Assembly (NCBI GenBank): GCA_030431695.1
Contig: JAUIIU010000028.1
Span: forward strand, 1-35,247
From: Bacteroidia bacterium
GTDB taxonomy: Bacteria; Bacteroidota; Bacteroidia; Flavobacteriales; Flavobacteriaceae
Reading direction: 5' to 3'
Length of the DNA: 35,247 bases
Shown here: positions 16,854 through 23,438 of the stretch, in pieces
Layout: the number at the start of each line of letters is the position of its first letter
Numbering within the stretch: position 1 is the first letter of the stretch
Made by a program: the position numbers and the translations under genes
The notes under the pieces: model-generated
Told to the model about the DNA's origin: nothing
What the model saw: only the letters and a program-made list of their open reading frames with translations
Database searches by the model: none

Positions 16854-17366
16854 GTTCAGGACAATCTGTTCCACAATTTCTGCAATACTTTTCTTTTCAA
16901 CTGAAATAACGTGCTCCGATCTTTCATATACTGGTGCGCGTTCAAAAAGGTGCTTCCTGATAAAATCTGTGAGGTCTGCCTCGTTGGTTAAATGAGCGAT
17001 CAGTGGTCGCGTGGAACGTTCGGTGAAAAGTCTTTTGGTGAGTTCGTCAACTGAAGCTTTAAGGTAGATGGTCGTAGTCTTTTCCGAATTCAGCAACAGG
17101 TCCATGGTATTTCCGTAGCAGGGTGTTCCGCCACCGGTAGCTATGACAGACATATCGTAAATGTTCAGCAATGAGGACATGGATTCGCTTTCTTTTCTTC
17201 GGAAATAAATTTCACCTTTGTTAGAAAACAATTCCTGGATCGTAGTGGATTCGCTTTGTTCTATGAATTCATCCAGATCGATAAAGGGGTAATCCAGGGT
17301 TGCTGCCAGCGCTTTCCCAACCGCAGTTTTACCACTTCCCATATAACCGATCAGTACAAGATTCAT
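16845..17366 (-). CDS. aroK: Shikimate kinase
   Basis: Phosphorylates shikimate at the 3-hydroxyl with ATP in the pathway to chorismate and aromatic amino acids. The 173 residues show the NMP-kinase fold. The P-loop is GYMGSGKT (7-14). The shikimate-binding parts are FIDLDEFIE, FRRKESE and the glycine triplet in ATGGGTPC. The lid arginine lies in RLFTERSTRPLI. The length is normal. The 3' end overlaps the convergent phosphoribosyltransferase by nine bases, leaving no room for a terminator between them. The start ATG at 17366 is followed upstream by AT-rich sequence without a clear promoter. Confidence 0.95.
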   Translation of the reverse strand: MNLVLIGYMGSGKTAVGKALAATLDYPFIDLDEFIEQSESTTIQELFSNKGEIYFRRKESESMSSLLNIYDMSVIATGGGTPCYGNTMDLLLNSEKTTTIYLKASVDELTKRLFTERSTRPLIAHLTNEADLTDFIRKHLFERAPVYERSEHVISVEKKSIAEIVEQIVLNLF

Positions 17367-17437
17367 CTTCGGACTAGCGTTAATTTTATGGTATTCTGAA
17401 GGATAACCAATTATTCACAAATTTAATTTAATAAGCT

Positions 17438-17468
17438 TTGAAAAATAAATTTATTGATAGTATATTTG
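17438..17468 (+). promoter_or_regulatory. Promoter of tRNA-Lys/tRNA-Leu
   Basis: TTG (17438-17440), a 20-nt spacer and TATATTTG (17461-17468), followed by CACCC. This is the same core as the two leftward promoters at the window start. Confidence 0.7.
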
Positions 17469-17470
17469 CA

Positions 17471-17518
17471 CCCTCCTACGCATCTGCCTCTGGCGGAAGC
17501 TTCGGAGGGCGCAGGCCA
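17471..17518 (+). repeat. GC-rich palindrome in tRNA-Lys leader
   Basis: CCCTCC (17471-17476) pairs with GGAGGG (17504-17509), and inside CTGCC and CCTCTGGCGG can form further short stems. It is far richer in GC than its surroundings and begins right at the expected transcript start. It looks like a small dispersed palindrome and would form the 5' leader hairpin of the tRNA precursor. Confidence 0.45.
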
Positions 17519-17551
17519 GGAAGTATTTTAAAGGCTTGTTTTGATAGAATT

Positions 17552-17624
17552 GACCTGATAGCTCAGTTGGTAGAGCACCTCCCTTTTAAGGAGGTGGTCC
17601 TGGGTTCGAGCCCCAGTCAGGTCA
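17552..17624 (+). tRNA. tRNA-Lys(TTT)
   Basis: The cloverleaf is complete over 73 nt. The acceptor is GACCTGA with TCAGGTC plus discriminator A. The D arm contains AGCTCAGTTGGTAGAGC. Anticodon stem CCTCC/GGAGG encloses CTTTTAA with anticodon TTT. The T arm is CTGGG-TTCGAGC-CCCAG. CCA is not encoded, as usual in this phylum. Confidence 0.97.
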
Positions 17625-17700
17625 CAAGTGAATAGGCAAACCAAAGGTTTGTGTCGCAACAGGATTTGGGGCGAGAAGTTTACACTGAGCTTGTCGAAGT

Positions 17701-17719
17701 GAGCCCCAGTCAGGTCACA
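17701..17719 (+). repeat. Duplicate of tRNA-Lys 3' end
   Basis: GAGCCCCAGTCAGGTCACA repeats 17608-17626 exactly, 93 bp downstream of the original. The copy begins right after a palindrome (CACTGAGC, TTGTCGAAGTG) that I recall as a common dispersed repeat in flavobacteria. No integrase is nearby, so a small duplication is more likely than an attachment site. Confidence 0.6.
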
Positions 17720-17753
17720 AAAAGTTAAGCCCCGCGGTTTAACTTTTTTTTTT
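17718..17753 (+). terminator. Terminator between tRNA-Lys and tRNA-Leu
   Basis: AAAGTTAAGCC (17721-17731) pairs with GGTTTAACTTT (17736-17746), with one G-T pair, and is followed by nine T. The T-tract ends exactly where tRNA-Leu begins (17754). It should end the tRNA-Lys transcript, at least in part. Confidence 0.7.
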
Positions 17754-17837
17754 GCCCGGGTGCTGGAATTGGTAGACAGGCATGGTTGAGGGCCATGTGT
17801 CCAATAGGGCGTATGGGTTCGACTCCCATCTCGGGCA
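17754..17837 (+). tRNA. tRNA-Leu(GAG)
   Basis: An 84-nt class II tRNA. The acceptor is GCCCGGG with CTCGGGC plus discriminator A. Anticodon stem CATGG/CCATG encloses TTGAGGG with anticodon GAG, reading CUC and CUU. There is a variable arm, and the T arm contains GGGTTCGACTCCC. No own promoter is visible, so it may depend on read-through from tRNA-Lys. Confidence 0.95.
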
Positions 17838-17840
17838 CGG

Positions 17841-17871
17841 AAAGTCATTCTGAAAAGGATGGCTTTTTTAT
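17841..17871 (+). terminator. Terminator of tRNA-Leu (unit A)
   Basis: AGTCATTC (17843-17850) pairs with GGATGGCT (17857-17864), with two G-T pairs, followed by six T. It starts four bases after the tRNA. Confidence 0.75.
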
Positions 17872-17984
17872 TTAAACAATATTAAGCCTGTTGCGGGCGT
17901 GGCGAGCAGGTGAAAATCGCAACTTATTGAAAACGATTTTCAGATGCGAGCCGGCAATCCAAAATACTCCCATCTCGGGCACGG

Positions 17985-18014
17985 AAAGTCATTCTGAAAA
18001 GGATGGCTTTTTTA
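17985..18014 (+). terminator. Second terminator copy (unit B)
   Basis: This is an exact copy of the tRNA-Leu terminator, 144 bp downstream, carried along by the tandem repeat. In unit C (18134-18158) the left arm is changed and a smaller stem, CTTTTC/GAAAAG, remains before the T-tract. Confidence 0.65.
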
Positions 18015-18300
18015 TTTGAACAATATTAAGCCCGTTGCGGGCGTGGCGAAAAGCACAAAAAGCATAGTTTGCGAAGCAGGCTTTTTGGGCTTGAGCCGGC
18101 AATCCAAAATACTCCCATCCTGTTCTCAAAACACTTTTCTGAAAAGGATGGCTTTTTTATTTAAACAATATTAGGCCCGTTGCGGGCGTGGCGAGCAGGT
18201 GAAAATCGCAACTTATTGAAAACGATTTTCAGATGCGAGCCGACAAACACTTGTCGATCTTCTCCCGGATGATCTTTCTGGAAGTTCCTGACTGCTATAG

Positions 18301-18336
18301 TTTTGTTTATATTTTAAGAATACATATTAAACAAGG
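18301..18336. promoter_or_regulatory. Inverted repeat upstream of merR-like gene, putative operator
   Basis: TTTTGTTTA (18301-18309), 18 nt, TAAACAAGG (18328-18336). Seven bases of each arm (TTGTTTA/TAAACAA) are perfectly symmetric. The same arrangement with the same 18-nt gap lies directly upstream of crtI, which suggests that one protein binds both, most simply the MerR-family regulator itself. Confidence 0.6.
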
Positions 18337-18375
18337 AGGTTGATTTTTTATACCTTGTACGGTAAAATTGTCGAT

Positions 18376-19287
18376 ATGAGTGTTAAAACACTATTCAGCA
18401 TTAAAGACCTGGAGAACCTCAGCAATGTAAAAGCACATACTATCAGGATATGGGAAAAGCGATACAATTTGCTCGAACCCAATCGTACCGAGACCAACAT
18501 TCGCCAATACGACCTCCTCAATCTTAAAAAATTACTCAATGTCACCTTCCTATACAACGAAGGGCTGAAGATCTCCAAGATCGCAAAGCTTACAGAAGAT
18601 GAAATCAGTGAACTGGTAATAGGAAAAAGCGATGAAAAGAAAGAGGAGTACGCACTGAAAGTGTTTAAGTCGGCCATGCTTGATTTCGATGCCGGTTTAT
18701 TCCTGCAGACCTATGATGACCTCAGGAAAAAAAGATCGTTCAGGGTAGTTTTCTTCGATATCTTTATGCCTTTGCTCAATGAGATCGGACTGCTATGGCA
18801 GACGGGTACCATCGACCCTTCCCATGAACGCTTTGTTTCGGAACTGGTAAAACAACAGGTTATCCTAAATACGGAGAAGGTTCAGCGAAATACACCCCGG
18901 TACATGGATCGGGTGTTCGTGCTGTATCTTCCCTATGAAGAAATTCATGAGATCGGATTGCTGTATGCCAATTACGAAATTTTAAATGCAGGTTTCAAAA
19001 CAGTATATCTCGGGAACAATATTCCCATGGACAGCCTGAAATTCGTGACCAAACACCACAAGAACATCACTTTTATATCTTACTTTACAGTGATCCCGGT
19101 AAAGCAAACCCTTGCCGATTATATTGCTGAATTCGAATCTACAATAGGCACCCTCACAAACTGTGGACTATGGTTAATGGGTTATAAAACAAGGGAATTG
19201 GCAGGCCACAAGCTAGGGGAAAATCATAAGGTGTTCTCCAGCTTATCCGACCTCATCCAACAGCTGGAAACATTAAAAAATTCATAA
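18376..19287 (+). CDS. MerR-family regulator with B12-binding-like domain (CarH/LitR type)
   Basis: A 303-residue regulator from ATG 18376; the frame is open 12 codons further up, but without homology. Residues 1-70 are a MerR winged helix (FSIKDLENLSNVKAHTIRIW, EKRYNLLEP, NIRQYD). Residues about 90-165 resemble the helical cobalamin cap: the CarH motif W-x9-E-H appears as W141, E151 and R152, with H150 shifted two places. Residues 178-300 look like the Rossmann B12 domain, with E189-x-H191-x-x-G194 in place of DxHxxG and YLGNNIP after it. CarH-type proteins repress carotenoid genes in the dark with adenosylcobalamin and release DNA in light. Whether this one binds B12 is uncertain, since the upper histidine is missing. 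It lies 55 bp before crtI, and a shared inverted repeat precedes both. Confidence 0.88.
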   Translation: MSVKTLFSIKDLENLSNVKAHTIRIWEKRYNLLEPNRTETNIRQYDLLNLKKLLNVTFLYNEGLKISKIAKLTEDEISELVIGKSDEKKEEYALKVFKSAMLDFDAGLFLQTYDDLRKKRSFRVVFFDIFMPLLNEIGLLWQTGTIDPSHERFVSELVKQQVILNTEKVQRNTPRYMDRVFVLYLPYEEIHEIGLLYANYEILNAGFKTVYLGNNIPMDSLKFVTKHHKNITFISYFTVIPVKQTLADYIAEFESTIGTLTNCGLWLMGYKTRELAGHKLGENHKVFSSLSDLIQQLETLKNS

Positions 19288-19306
19288 AACCCACAGGGTG
19301 ATAATA

Positions 19307-19342
19307 TTTTGTTTAAATATTTTCTATGTTTGTTAAACAAAA
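19307..19342. promoter_or_regulatory. Inverted repeat upstream of crtI, putative operator
   Basis: TTTTGTTTA (19307-19315), 18 nt, TAAACAAAA (19334-19342): a perfect 9-bp inverted repeat that ends one base before the crtI ATG. A TAnnTTTG box, TATGTTTG (19325-19332), lies inside it, so a bound protein would block transcription. A partner site with the same spacing is at 18301-18336. Confidence 0.65.
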
Positions 19343-20800
19343 ATGAAGGATATTGCGATCATCGGGTCTGGATTCTCCTCTTTGGCAGCTGCTTGCTACC
19401 TGGCCAAGGCCGGTCATCGTGTTTCAGTTTATGAGAAAAATGAAACCATAGGGGGACGCGCAAGACAATTGCAGAGAGACGGGTTTACTTTCGATATGGG
19501 ACCAACATGGTACTGGATGCCGGATGTGTTCGAGCGGTTCTTTGCTGACTTCGGCAAGCAACCTTCGGACTATTATAATTTGATAAAACTGAATCCCGCA
19601 TACTCAGTATACTTCGGGATCGATGATGTCATAACGATCGGTGACTGCCTGGAAAAGATCAGCAATACCTTTGAAAAAGAAGAACCCGGCAGCTCGCGGA
19701 AACTGAAAAAGTTCATGGATGCGGCCCTCGACAATTACAATATCGCCATCAAGGACCTGGTCTATCGGCCGGGCGTTTCACCACTCGAACTGATGACCCC
19801 GGTTACCATGAAAAAGATCGGTCAGTTCTTTTCTACGATAAGTAAGGAAGTACGGAGGGAATTCAGAAATCCCCGTTTGATATCAATTCTTGAGTTCCCG
19901 GTACTGTTTCTGGGCGCAAAACCCTCAAATACACCGGCCTTCTACAGTTTTATGAATTATGCCGATTTTGGGCTGGGTACCTTTCACCCGAAAAACGGAA
20001 TGTATTCAGTGATCGAAGGAATGCGGGACCTGGCTATTTCTCTGGGGGTGAAGATTCACACCGGCAGCAACGTGACAAAGATCCTTACCTCAGATAAAAA
20101 AGCAACCGGGATTAGGGTCAATGGTGAAGATGTGAATGCGGACATAATTCTTAGCGGAGCCGATTACCATCATACCGAAACCCTGCTGGACCCGGATTTG
20201 AAACAATATTCCGAGAAGTACTGGGAGAAAAAGACCTTCGCACCATCTTCACTGCTTTTCTATGTGGGCTTTGACAAAAAAATAAAAAACGTAGAGCATC
20301 ACACGCTCTTCTTTGATGTGGATTTTGATAAACACGCAGCTGAGATCTACGACAAACCGGCCTGGCCGGAAGAACCATTGTTCTATGCGAGTTTTCCTTC
20401 CATAACCGACAAATCTGCTGCTCCCGATGGAAATGAAGCCGGAATATTCCTTATTCCCCTGGCTCCCGGACTTGAGGACAGCCCTGAATTAAGAGAAAAA
20501 TATTTCGACAAGATCATGTCGAGATTTGAAAAAGTAACCAACCAAGTAGTTAAAAATTCCGTTATCTTTAAAGAGTCATTTTGTGTAAACGATTTCATAT
20601 CGGACTATAATTCCTACAAAGGAAATGCATATGGACTCGCAAATACACTGATGCAGACGGCATTTTTAAGGCCTAAGCTGAAAAGCGGTAAAGTAAAGGA
20701 CCTCTATTTTACAGGTCAGCTTACAGTGCCGGGTCCCGGGGTACCACCATCACTTATCTCCGGCAAACTGGTTGCAGGTCTAATTGAAAAAAAGCTTTGA
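19343..20800 (+). CDS. crtI: Phytoene desaturase
   Basis: An FAD-dependent membrane-associated enzyme that introduces four double bonds into phytoene to make lycopene. The 485 residues have the family length and landmarks. The dinucleotide-binding N-terminus is IAIIGSGFSSLAAACYL, with S13 where glycine is usual, as I recall for flavobacterial CrtI. After it come YEKNETIGGRARQL, FTFDMGPTWYWMPDVFERFF and FHPKNGMYSVIEGMRDLA. The C-terminal FAD contact is LYFTGQLTVPGPGVPPSLIS. It is the first gene of crtI-crtB-crtZ-crtYcd, and its ATG directly abuts a putative operator. The ORF is intact. Confidence 0.96.
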   Translation: MKDIAIIGSGFSSLAAACYLAKAGHRVSVYEKNETIGGRARQLQRDGFTFDMGPTWYWMPDVFERFFADFGKQPSDYYNLIKLNPAYSVYFGIDDVITIGDCLEKISNTFEKEEPGSSRKLKKFMDAALDNYNIAIKDLVYRPGVSPLELMTPVTMKKIGQFFSTISKEVRREFRNPRLISILEFPVLFLGAKPSNTPAFYSFMNYADFGLGTFHPKNGMYSVIEGMRDLAISLGVKIHTGSNVTKILTSDKKATGIRVNGEDVNADIILSGADYHHTETLLDPDLKQYSEKYWEKKTFAPSSLLFYVGFDKKIKNVEHHTLFFDVDFDKHAAEIYDKPAWPEEPLFYASFPSITDKSAAPDGNEAGIFLIPLAPGLEDSPELREKYFDKIMSRFEKVTNQVVKNSVIFKESFCVNDFISDYNSYKGNAYGLANTLMQTAFLRPKLKSGKVKDLYFTGQLTVPGPGVPPSLISGKLVAGLIEKKL

Positions 20801-20801
20801 T

Positions 20802-21644
20802 GTGAAAGAGATTTTCGACAATTTATCGGCTAGTTGTAGTAAGAAGGTGACTAAGATGTATTCCACCTCCTTCTCTATGGCCACAAAAATGCTGGCTCCT
20901 ACCATAAGGCAGGATATTTACAACATCTACGGATTTGTACGTCTCGCCGATGAGATCGTGGATTCCTTTCACGAGTACAACAAGGAGGAACTGTTTAATA
21001 AGTTCGAAGAAGAACTGCATTATGCCTTAAAACATAAGATAAGTATGAACCCTGTCCTGAATTCATTTCAGCATACGGTTCACAACTATAACGTCGACCG
21101 CCACCTCATTGATTCCTTCATGAGCAGTATGCGGCTCGATCTCAGTAAGTCCGAATACCTTACGGATGACGAATTCAAGCAGTATATCTACGGATCTGCC
21201 GACGTGGTTGGCCTGATGTGCCTGAAAGTATTTGTAAAGGGAGATGAACGTAAATTTGAAGAACTAAGGGATGCCGCCATGCACCTGGGATCTGCTTTTC
21301 AGAAGGTGAACTTCCTGAGAGACCTTAAAGCCGATTACGAAACCCTCAACCGATCGTATTTCCCGAACACCAACCTTTCGGCATTGGACGAGACTTCGAA
21401 AAAAGCGATCATAGATGAGATCGAAGATGATTTCCGAAGAGGATACCAGGGAATACTACAGCTGCCTGCGGAGGCCAAATTCGGAGTGTTCATCGCATAC
21501 CGATACTACCGAAGGCTACTTAAAAAACTGGCACGAACTCCGGCGATAGAGATAAAGAACAGTCGGATCCGTGTACCGAATTACGAAAAGTTCGGCTTAC
21601 TTACCCGATCCTACGTGAAGTTTCAACTAAATCTTGTAAAATAA
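20802..21644 (+). CDS. crtB: Phytoene synthase
   Basis: Condenses two geranylgeranyl diphosphates into 15-cis-phytoene, the first step of the pathway. From GTG 20802 the protein has 280 residues and begins MKEIFDNLSASCSKKVTKMY, which matches the usual flavobacterial N-terminus; a TTG at 20784 inside crtI is possible but adds unusual residues. The two aspartate-rich Mg-diphosphate motifs are D50-E-I-V-D54 (RLADEIVDSF) and N170 to D178 (NFLRDLKAD, then YETLNRSYFP). STSFS near residue 21 and GSADVVGLM are also typical. The start is one base after the crtI stop, so translation is probably coupled. Confidence 0.96.
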   Translation: MKEIFDNLSASCSKKVTKMYSTSFSMATKMLAPTIRQDIYNIYGFVRLADEIVDSFHEYNKEELFNKFEEELHYALKHKISMNPVLNSFQHTVHNYNVDRHLIDSFMSSMRLDLSKSEYLTDDEFKQYIYGSADVVGLMCLKVFVKGDERKFEELRDAAMHLGSAFQKVNFLRDLKADYETLNRSYFPNTNLSALDETSKKAIIDEIEDDFRRGYQGILQLPAEAKFGVFIAYRYYRRLLKKLARTPAIEIKNSRIRVPNYEKFGLLTRSYVKFQLNLVK

Positions 21645-21648
21645 TAAT

Positions 21649-22098
21649 ATGAATATACTTCTCTGGATACTGATCTTCCTTGGCACGTTCTGCACGATGG
21701 AGTTTATGGCGTGGTTCACGCATAAATACGTAATGCATGGCTTCCTTTGGGTATTACACAAGGATCATCACCGGAAGGATCACGGAAGTTGGTGGGAAAG
21801 AAACGACGCCTTCTTCCTCTTTTATGCCGCAGTAAGTATTGTATGTTTCATCTTATGGCAGTACCAGGGGTTTTGGGCCGGTTTGCCTATTGGACTGGGA
21901 ATTTTTGCTTATGGCGTCACCTATTTCCTGGTTCACGATATCTTTATTCACCAACGATTCAAAATGTTCAGGAATGCCAACAACTGGTATGCCAGGGGAA
22001 TCCGAAGGGCGCACAAGATCCATCACAAGCATCTCGGTAAAGAAGAAGGAGAATGTTTCGGCATGTTGTTTCCACCCTTAAAATACTTCAAAAAATAG
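21649..22098 (+). CDS. crtZ: Beta-carotene hydroxylase
   Basis: A di-iron membrane enzyme of the fatty acid hydroxylase superfamily that adds 3- and 3'-hydroxyl groups to beta-carotene, giving zeaxanthin. The 149 residues include a complete histidine set: H25 and H30 (HKYVMH), H37, H40 and H41 (HKDHH), H96 and H101 (HDIFIH), H122, H125 and H126 (HKIHH). Two to three hydrophobic segments frame them (about 1-20, 54-70, 77-95). It lies four bases after crtB and three bases before the cyclase, within a tight operon. No ketolase (crtW) is seen beside it, so zeaxanthin is the predicted end point locally. Confidence 0.95.
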   Translation: MNILLWILIFLGTFCTMEFMAWFTHKYVMHGFLWVLHKDHHRKDHGSWWERNDAFFLFYAAVSIVCFILWQYQGFWAGLPIGLGIFAYGVTYFLVHDIFIHQRFKMFRNANNWYARGIRRAHKIHHKHLGKEEGECFGMLFPPLKYFKK

Positions 22099-22101
22099 CC
22101 G

Positions 22102-22791
22102 ATGAATTCACTGTACCTGTGGCTCAATATCGGTACCATCAGTATCCCCCTGTTATTCAGTTTTCACCCCAGAATCCGATTCTATAAAAGATGGAAATCA
22201 CTTTTCGCCGGCATACTGGTTATGATGGCCATATTTATTCCCTGGGATATACTTTTTACTGAAAATGGCTTCTGGGGATTCAACCCCGATTATCTTACAG
22301 GCTACTACCTGCTGGGACTACCTTTGGAAGAATGGCTTTTCTTTATCTGTATCCCCTATGCATGCATGTTCACACATTACGCAATTGTGGATTTATGTCC
22401 GAAGTTCCGCTTCAGCAAACTGGCAACCAATGCAATTGTAGTTTCCCTTGTCACTGTGTTGATCATATTGCTATGGTACTTTTACGATCGATGGTACACC
22501 CTTTTGAGTTTCGTGTATGCATTACTTCTGTTAGGTCTGGTTCAGTCTGTGAATAAGGATCTGCTTCGCACATTTTTCGCGACTTACCTGGTTATCCTGG
22601 TACCATTCTTCGTGGTGAACGGAATTCTTACCGGCACCGGGATTGAAGATCAGGTTGTTTGGTATAACAACGATCAAAACCTCGCCCTGAGGATGTTGAC
22701 CATACCTGTAGAAGACACCATCTATAACCTGGGAATGCTGCTTACCGTGCTGTTTGTAATGGAACGAATTCAGACGGGACAGAAGGAATAA
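22102..22791 (+). CDS. Lycopene beta-cyclase, fused CrtYc-CrtYd type
   Basis: An integral membrane cyclase turning both ends of lycopene into beta rings. The 229 residues hold about seven hydrophobic segments and two related halves. Each half carries a proline-acidic motif: PLEEWLFF (74-81) in the first and PVEDTIYNLG (202-211) in the second. This corresponds to the heterodimeric CrtYc and CrtYd of actinobacteria fused in one chain, unrelated to the FAD-dependent CrtY. It sits between a hydroxylase and the end of the operon, which also fits. The stop is three bases from the stop of the convergent thioredoxin-like gene, and no terminator is visible between them. Confidence 0.92.
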   Translation: MNSLYLWLNIGTISIPLLFSFHPRIRFYKRWKSLFAGILVMMAIFIPWDILFTENGFWGFNPDYLTGYYLLGLPLEEWLFFICIPYACMFTHYAIVDLCPKFRFSKLATNAIVVSLVTVLIILLWYFYDRWYTLLSFVYALLLLGLVQSVNKDLLRTFFATYLVILVPFFVVNGILTGTGIEDQVVWYNNDQNLALRMLTIPVEDTIYNLGMLLTVLFVMERIQTGQKE

Positions 22792-22794
22792 GAA

Positions 22795-23358
22795 CTACTC
22801 CTCCACCAAAATTCTGATAAACTCCTTGACTTCATCACTGTCCCAGCGTGCCACTCCCGTCTTTTGCATCACGATCCTTCCATTTTTGTCGATAACGAAG
22901 GTTGTAGGTATCGTGCTAACCTGCAGTTCAGCAGGCGGACGGGTAGTTTCAAGATATACGGGGATTTTGAATTTTTTCTTCTGAAGGAATCGCTTGACGA
23001 TTGAAGCCTCTTCAGCAGTAACAAAATAAAAATCGACCTCTTCACCGAACTCCTCGTACAGGTTCTGAAAATTTGGTAATTCAGCTATGCAGGGAGGACA
23101 CCAGGTGGCCCAAAGGTTGATCACCGCAACCCTGTTCCGGGACCTGCTCAAGACTACCGGATCGCCGTCAATTGGTTTGATCTCCCATTTATAAGTACTC
23201 AGTTGTTTTACTTCCGAAGCCTCCAGTTCGGATGGCGCCATCATGATCAACCGCTGGAAAAACACCTTTATAGGTACGGACGTTTGGGGTACTATCATCA
23301 ACCCGGCGAGGATCACGATCAAAAGATTAACCCAATGCTTACGAAAAAAGACTTTCAT
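22795..23358 (-). CDS. TlpA-like membrane-anchored thioredoxin
   Basis: A 187-residue protein with an N-terminal membrane anchor (LLIVILAGLMIVPQ, about 12-26) and a periplasmic thioredoxin fold. The redox motif is WATWCPPCIAELPNF, with CPPC. The later parts VDFYFVTAEE, STIPTTFVIDKNGRIV with the cis-proline in IPT, and GVARWDSDE fit TlpA/ResA proteins. Such proteins reduce disulfides in the envelope, for example during cytochrome c maturation; no such genes are nearby, so the target is unknown. It follows aconitase on the same strand, but a terminator in the gap separates them. Confidence 0.92.
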   Translation of the reverse strand: MKVFFRKHWVNLLIVILAGLMIVPQTSVPIKVFFQRLIMMAPSELEASEVKQLSTYKWEIKPIDGDPVVLSRSRNRVAVINLWATWCPPCIAELPNFQNLYEEFGEEVDFYFVTAEEASIVKRFLQKKKFKIPVYLETTRPPAELQVSTIPTTFVIDKNGRIVMQKTGVARWDSDEVKEFIRILVEE

Positions 23359-23394
23359 AGGTAACTATAGTCCGATTTATTATTCCAAACTAAC

Positions 23395-23420
23395 AAAAAA
23401 CTCCCGCCTTGGCGGGAGTT
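23395..23420 (-). terminator. Intrinsic terminator of aconitase gene
   Basis: AACTCCCGCC (23399-23408) pairs with GGCGGGAGTT (23411-23420) around two bases. On the minus strand it is followed by a run of T (complement of 23395-23400). Confidence 0.9.
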
Positions 23421-23438
23421 ATATTAAATTGTATCTGT

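Larger units (their letters stand above)
17822..18242 (+). repeat. Three tandem mosaic repeat units behind tRNA-Leu
   Basis: Unit A is 17822-17965 (144 nt), unit B 17966-18110 (145 nt) and unit C 18111-18242 (partial). Each starts with the tRNA-Leu 3' end (ACTCCCATCTCGGGCACGG in A and B, only ACTCCCATC in C). Then follow a terminator-like hairpin with T-tract, AAACAATATTA-type sequence, the block GCCCGTTGCGGGCGTGGCG, a variable hairpin, and GAGCCGGCAATCC. The variable part is the same in A and C (TGAAAATCG pairing with CGATTTTCA) but different in B (AAAAAGC pairing with GCTTTTT). TTGC/GCAA and GGC/GCC of the constant blocks can pair around the hairpin. Together with the gap up to 18375 this is the only long gene-free stretch in the middle of the window, and no protein is encoded here. 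Confidence 0.85.

Noticed and set aside
17608-17719. att sites of an integrated element at tRNA-Lys
   Set aside because: The copies are only 93 bp apart and enclose no gene or integrase. At most this is a trace of a past event.
17966-18119. Further tRNA-Leu genes in the repeat units
   Set aside because: Only the last 9-19 nt of the tRNA are repeated; no D arm, anticodon arm or 5' acceptor strand is present.
17822-18242. CRISPR-like array
   Set aside because: Only three units of about 145 nt, with two identical inserts, no short regular repeats and spacers, and no cas genes.
19343-22791. Pathway to ketocarotenoids or a retinal/rhodopsin system
   Set aside because: No crtW ketolase, no blh dioxygenase and no rhodopsin gene lie in the cluster; only zeaxanthin synthesis can be supported.
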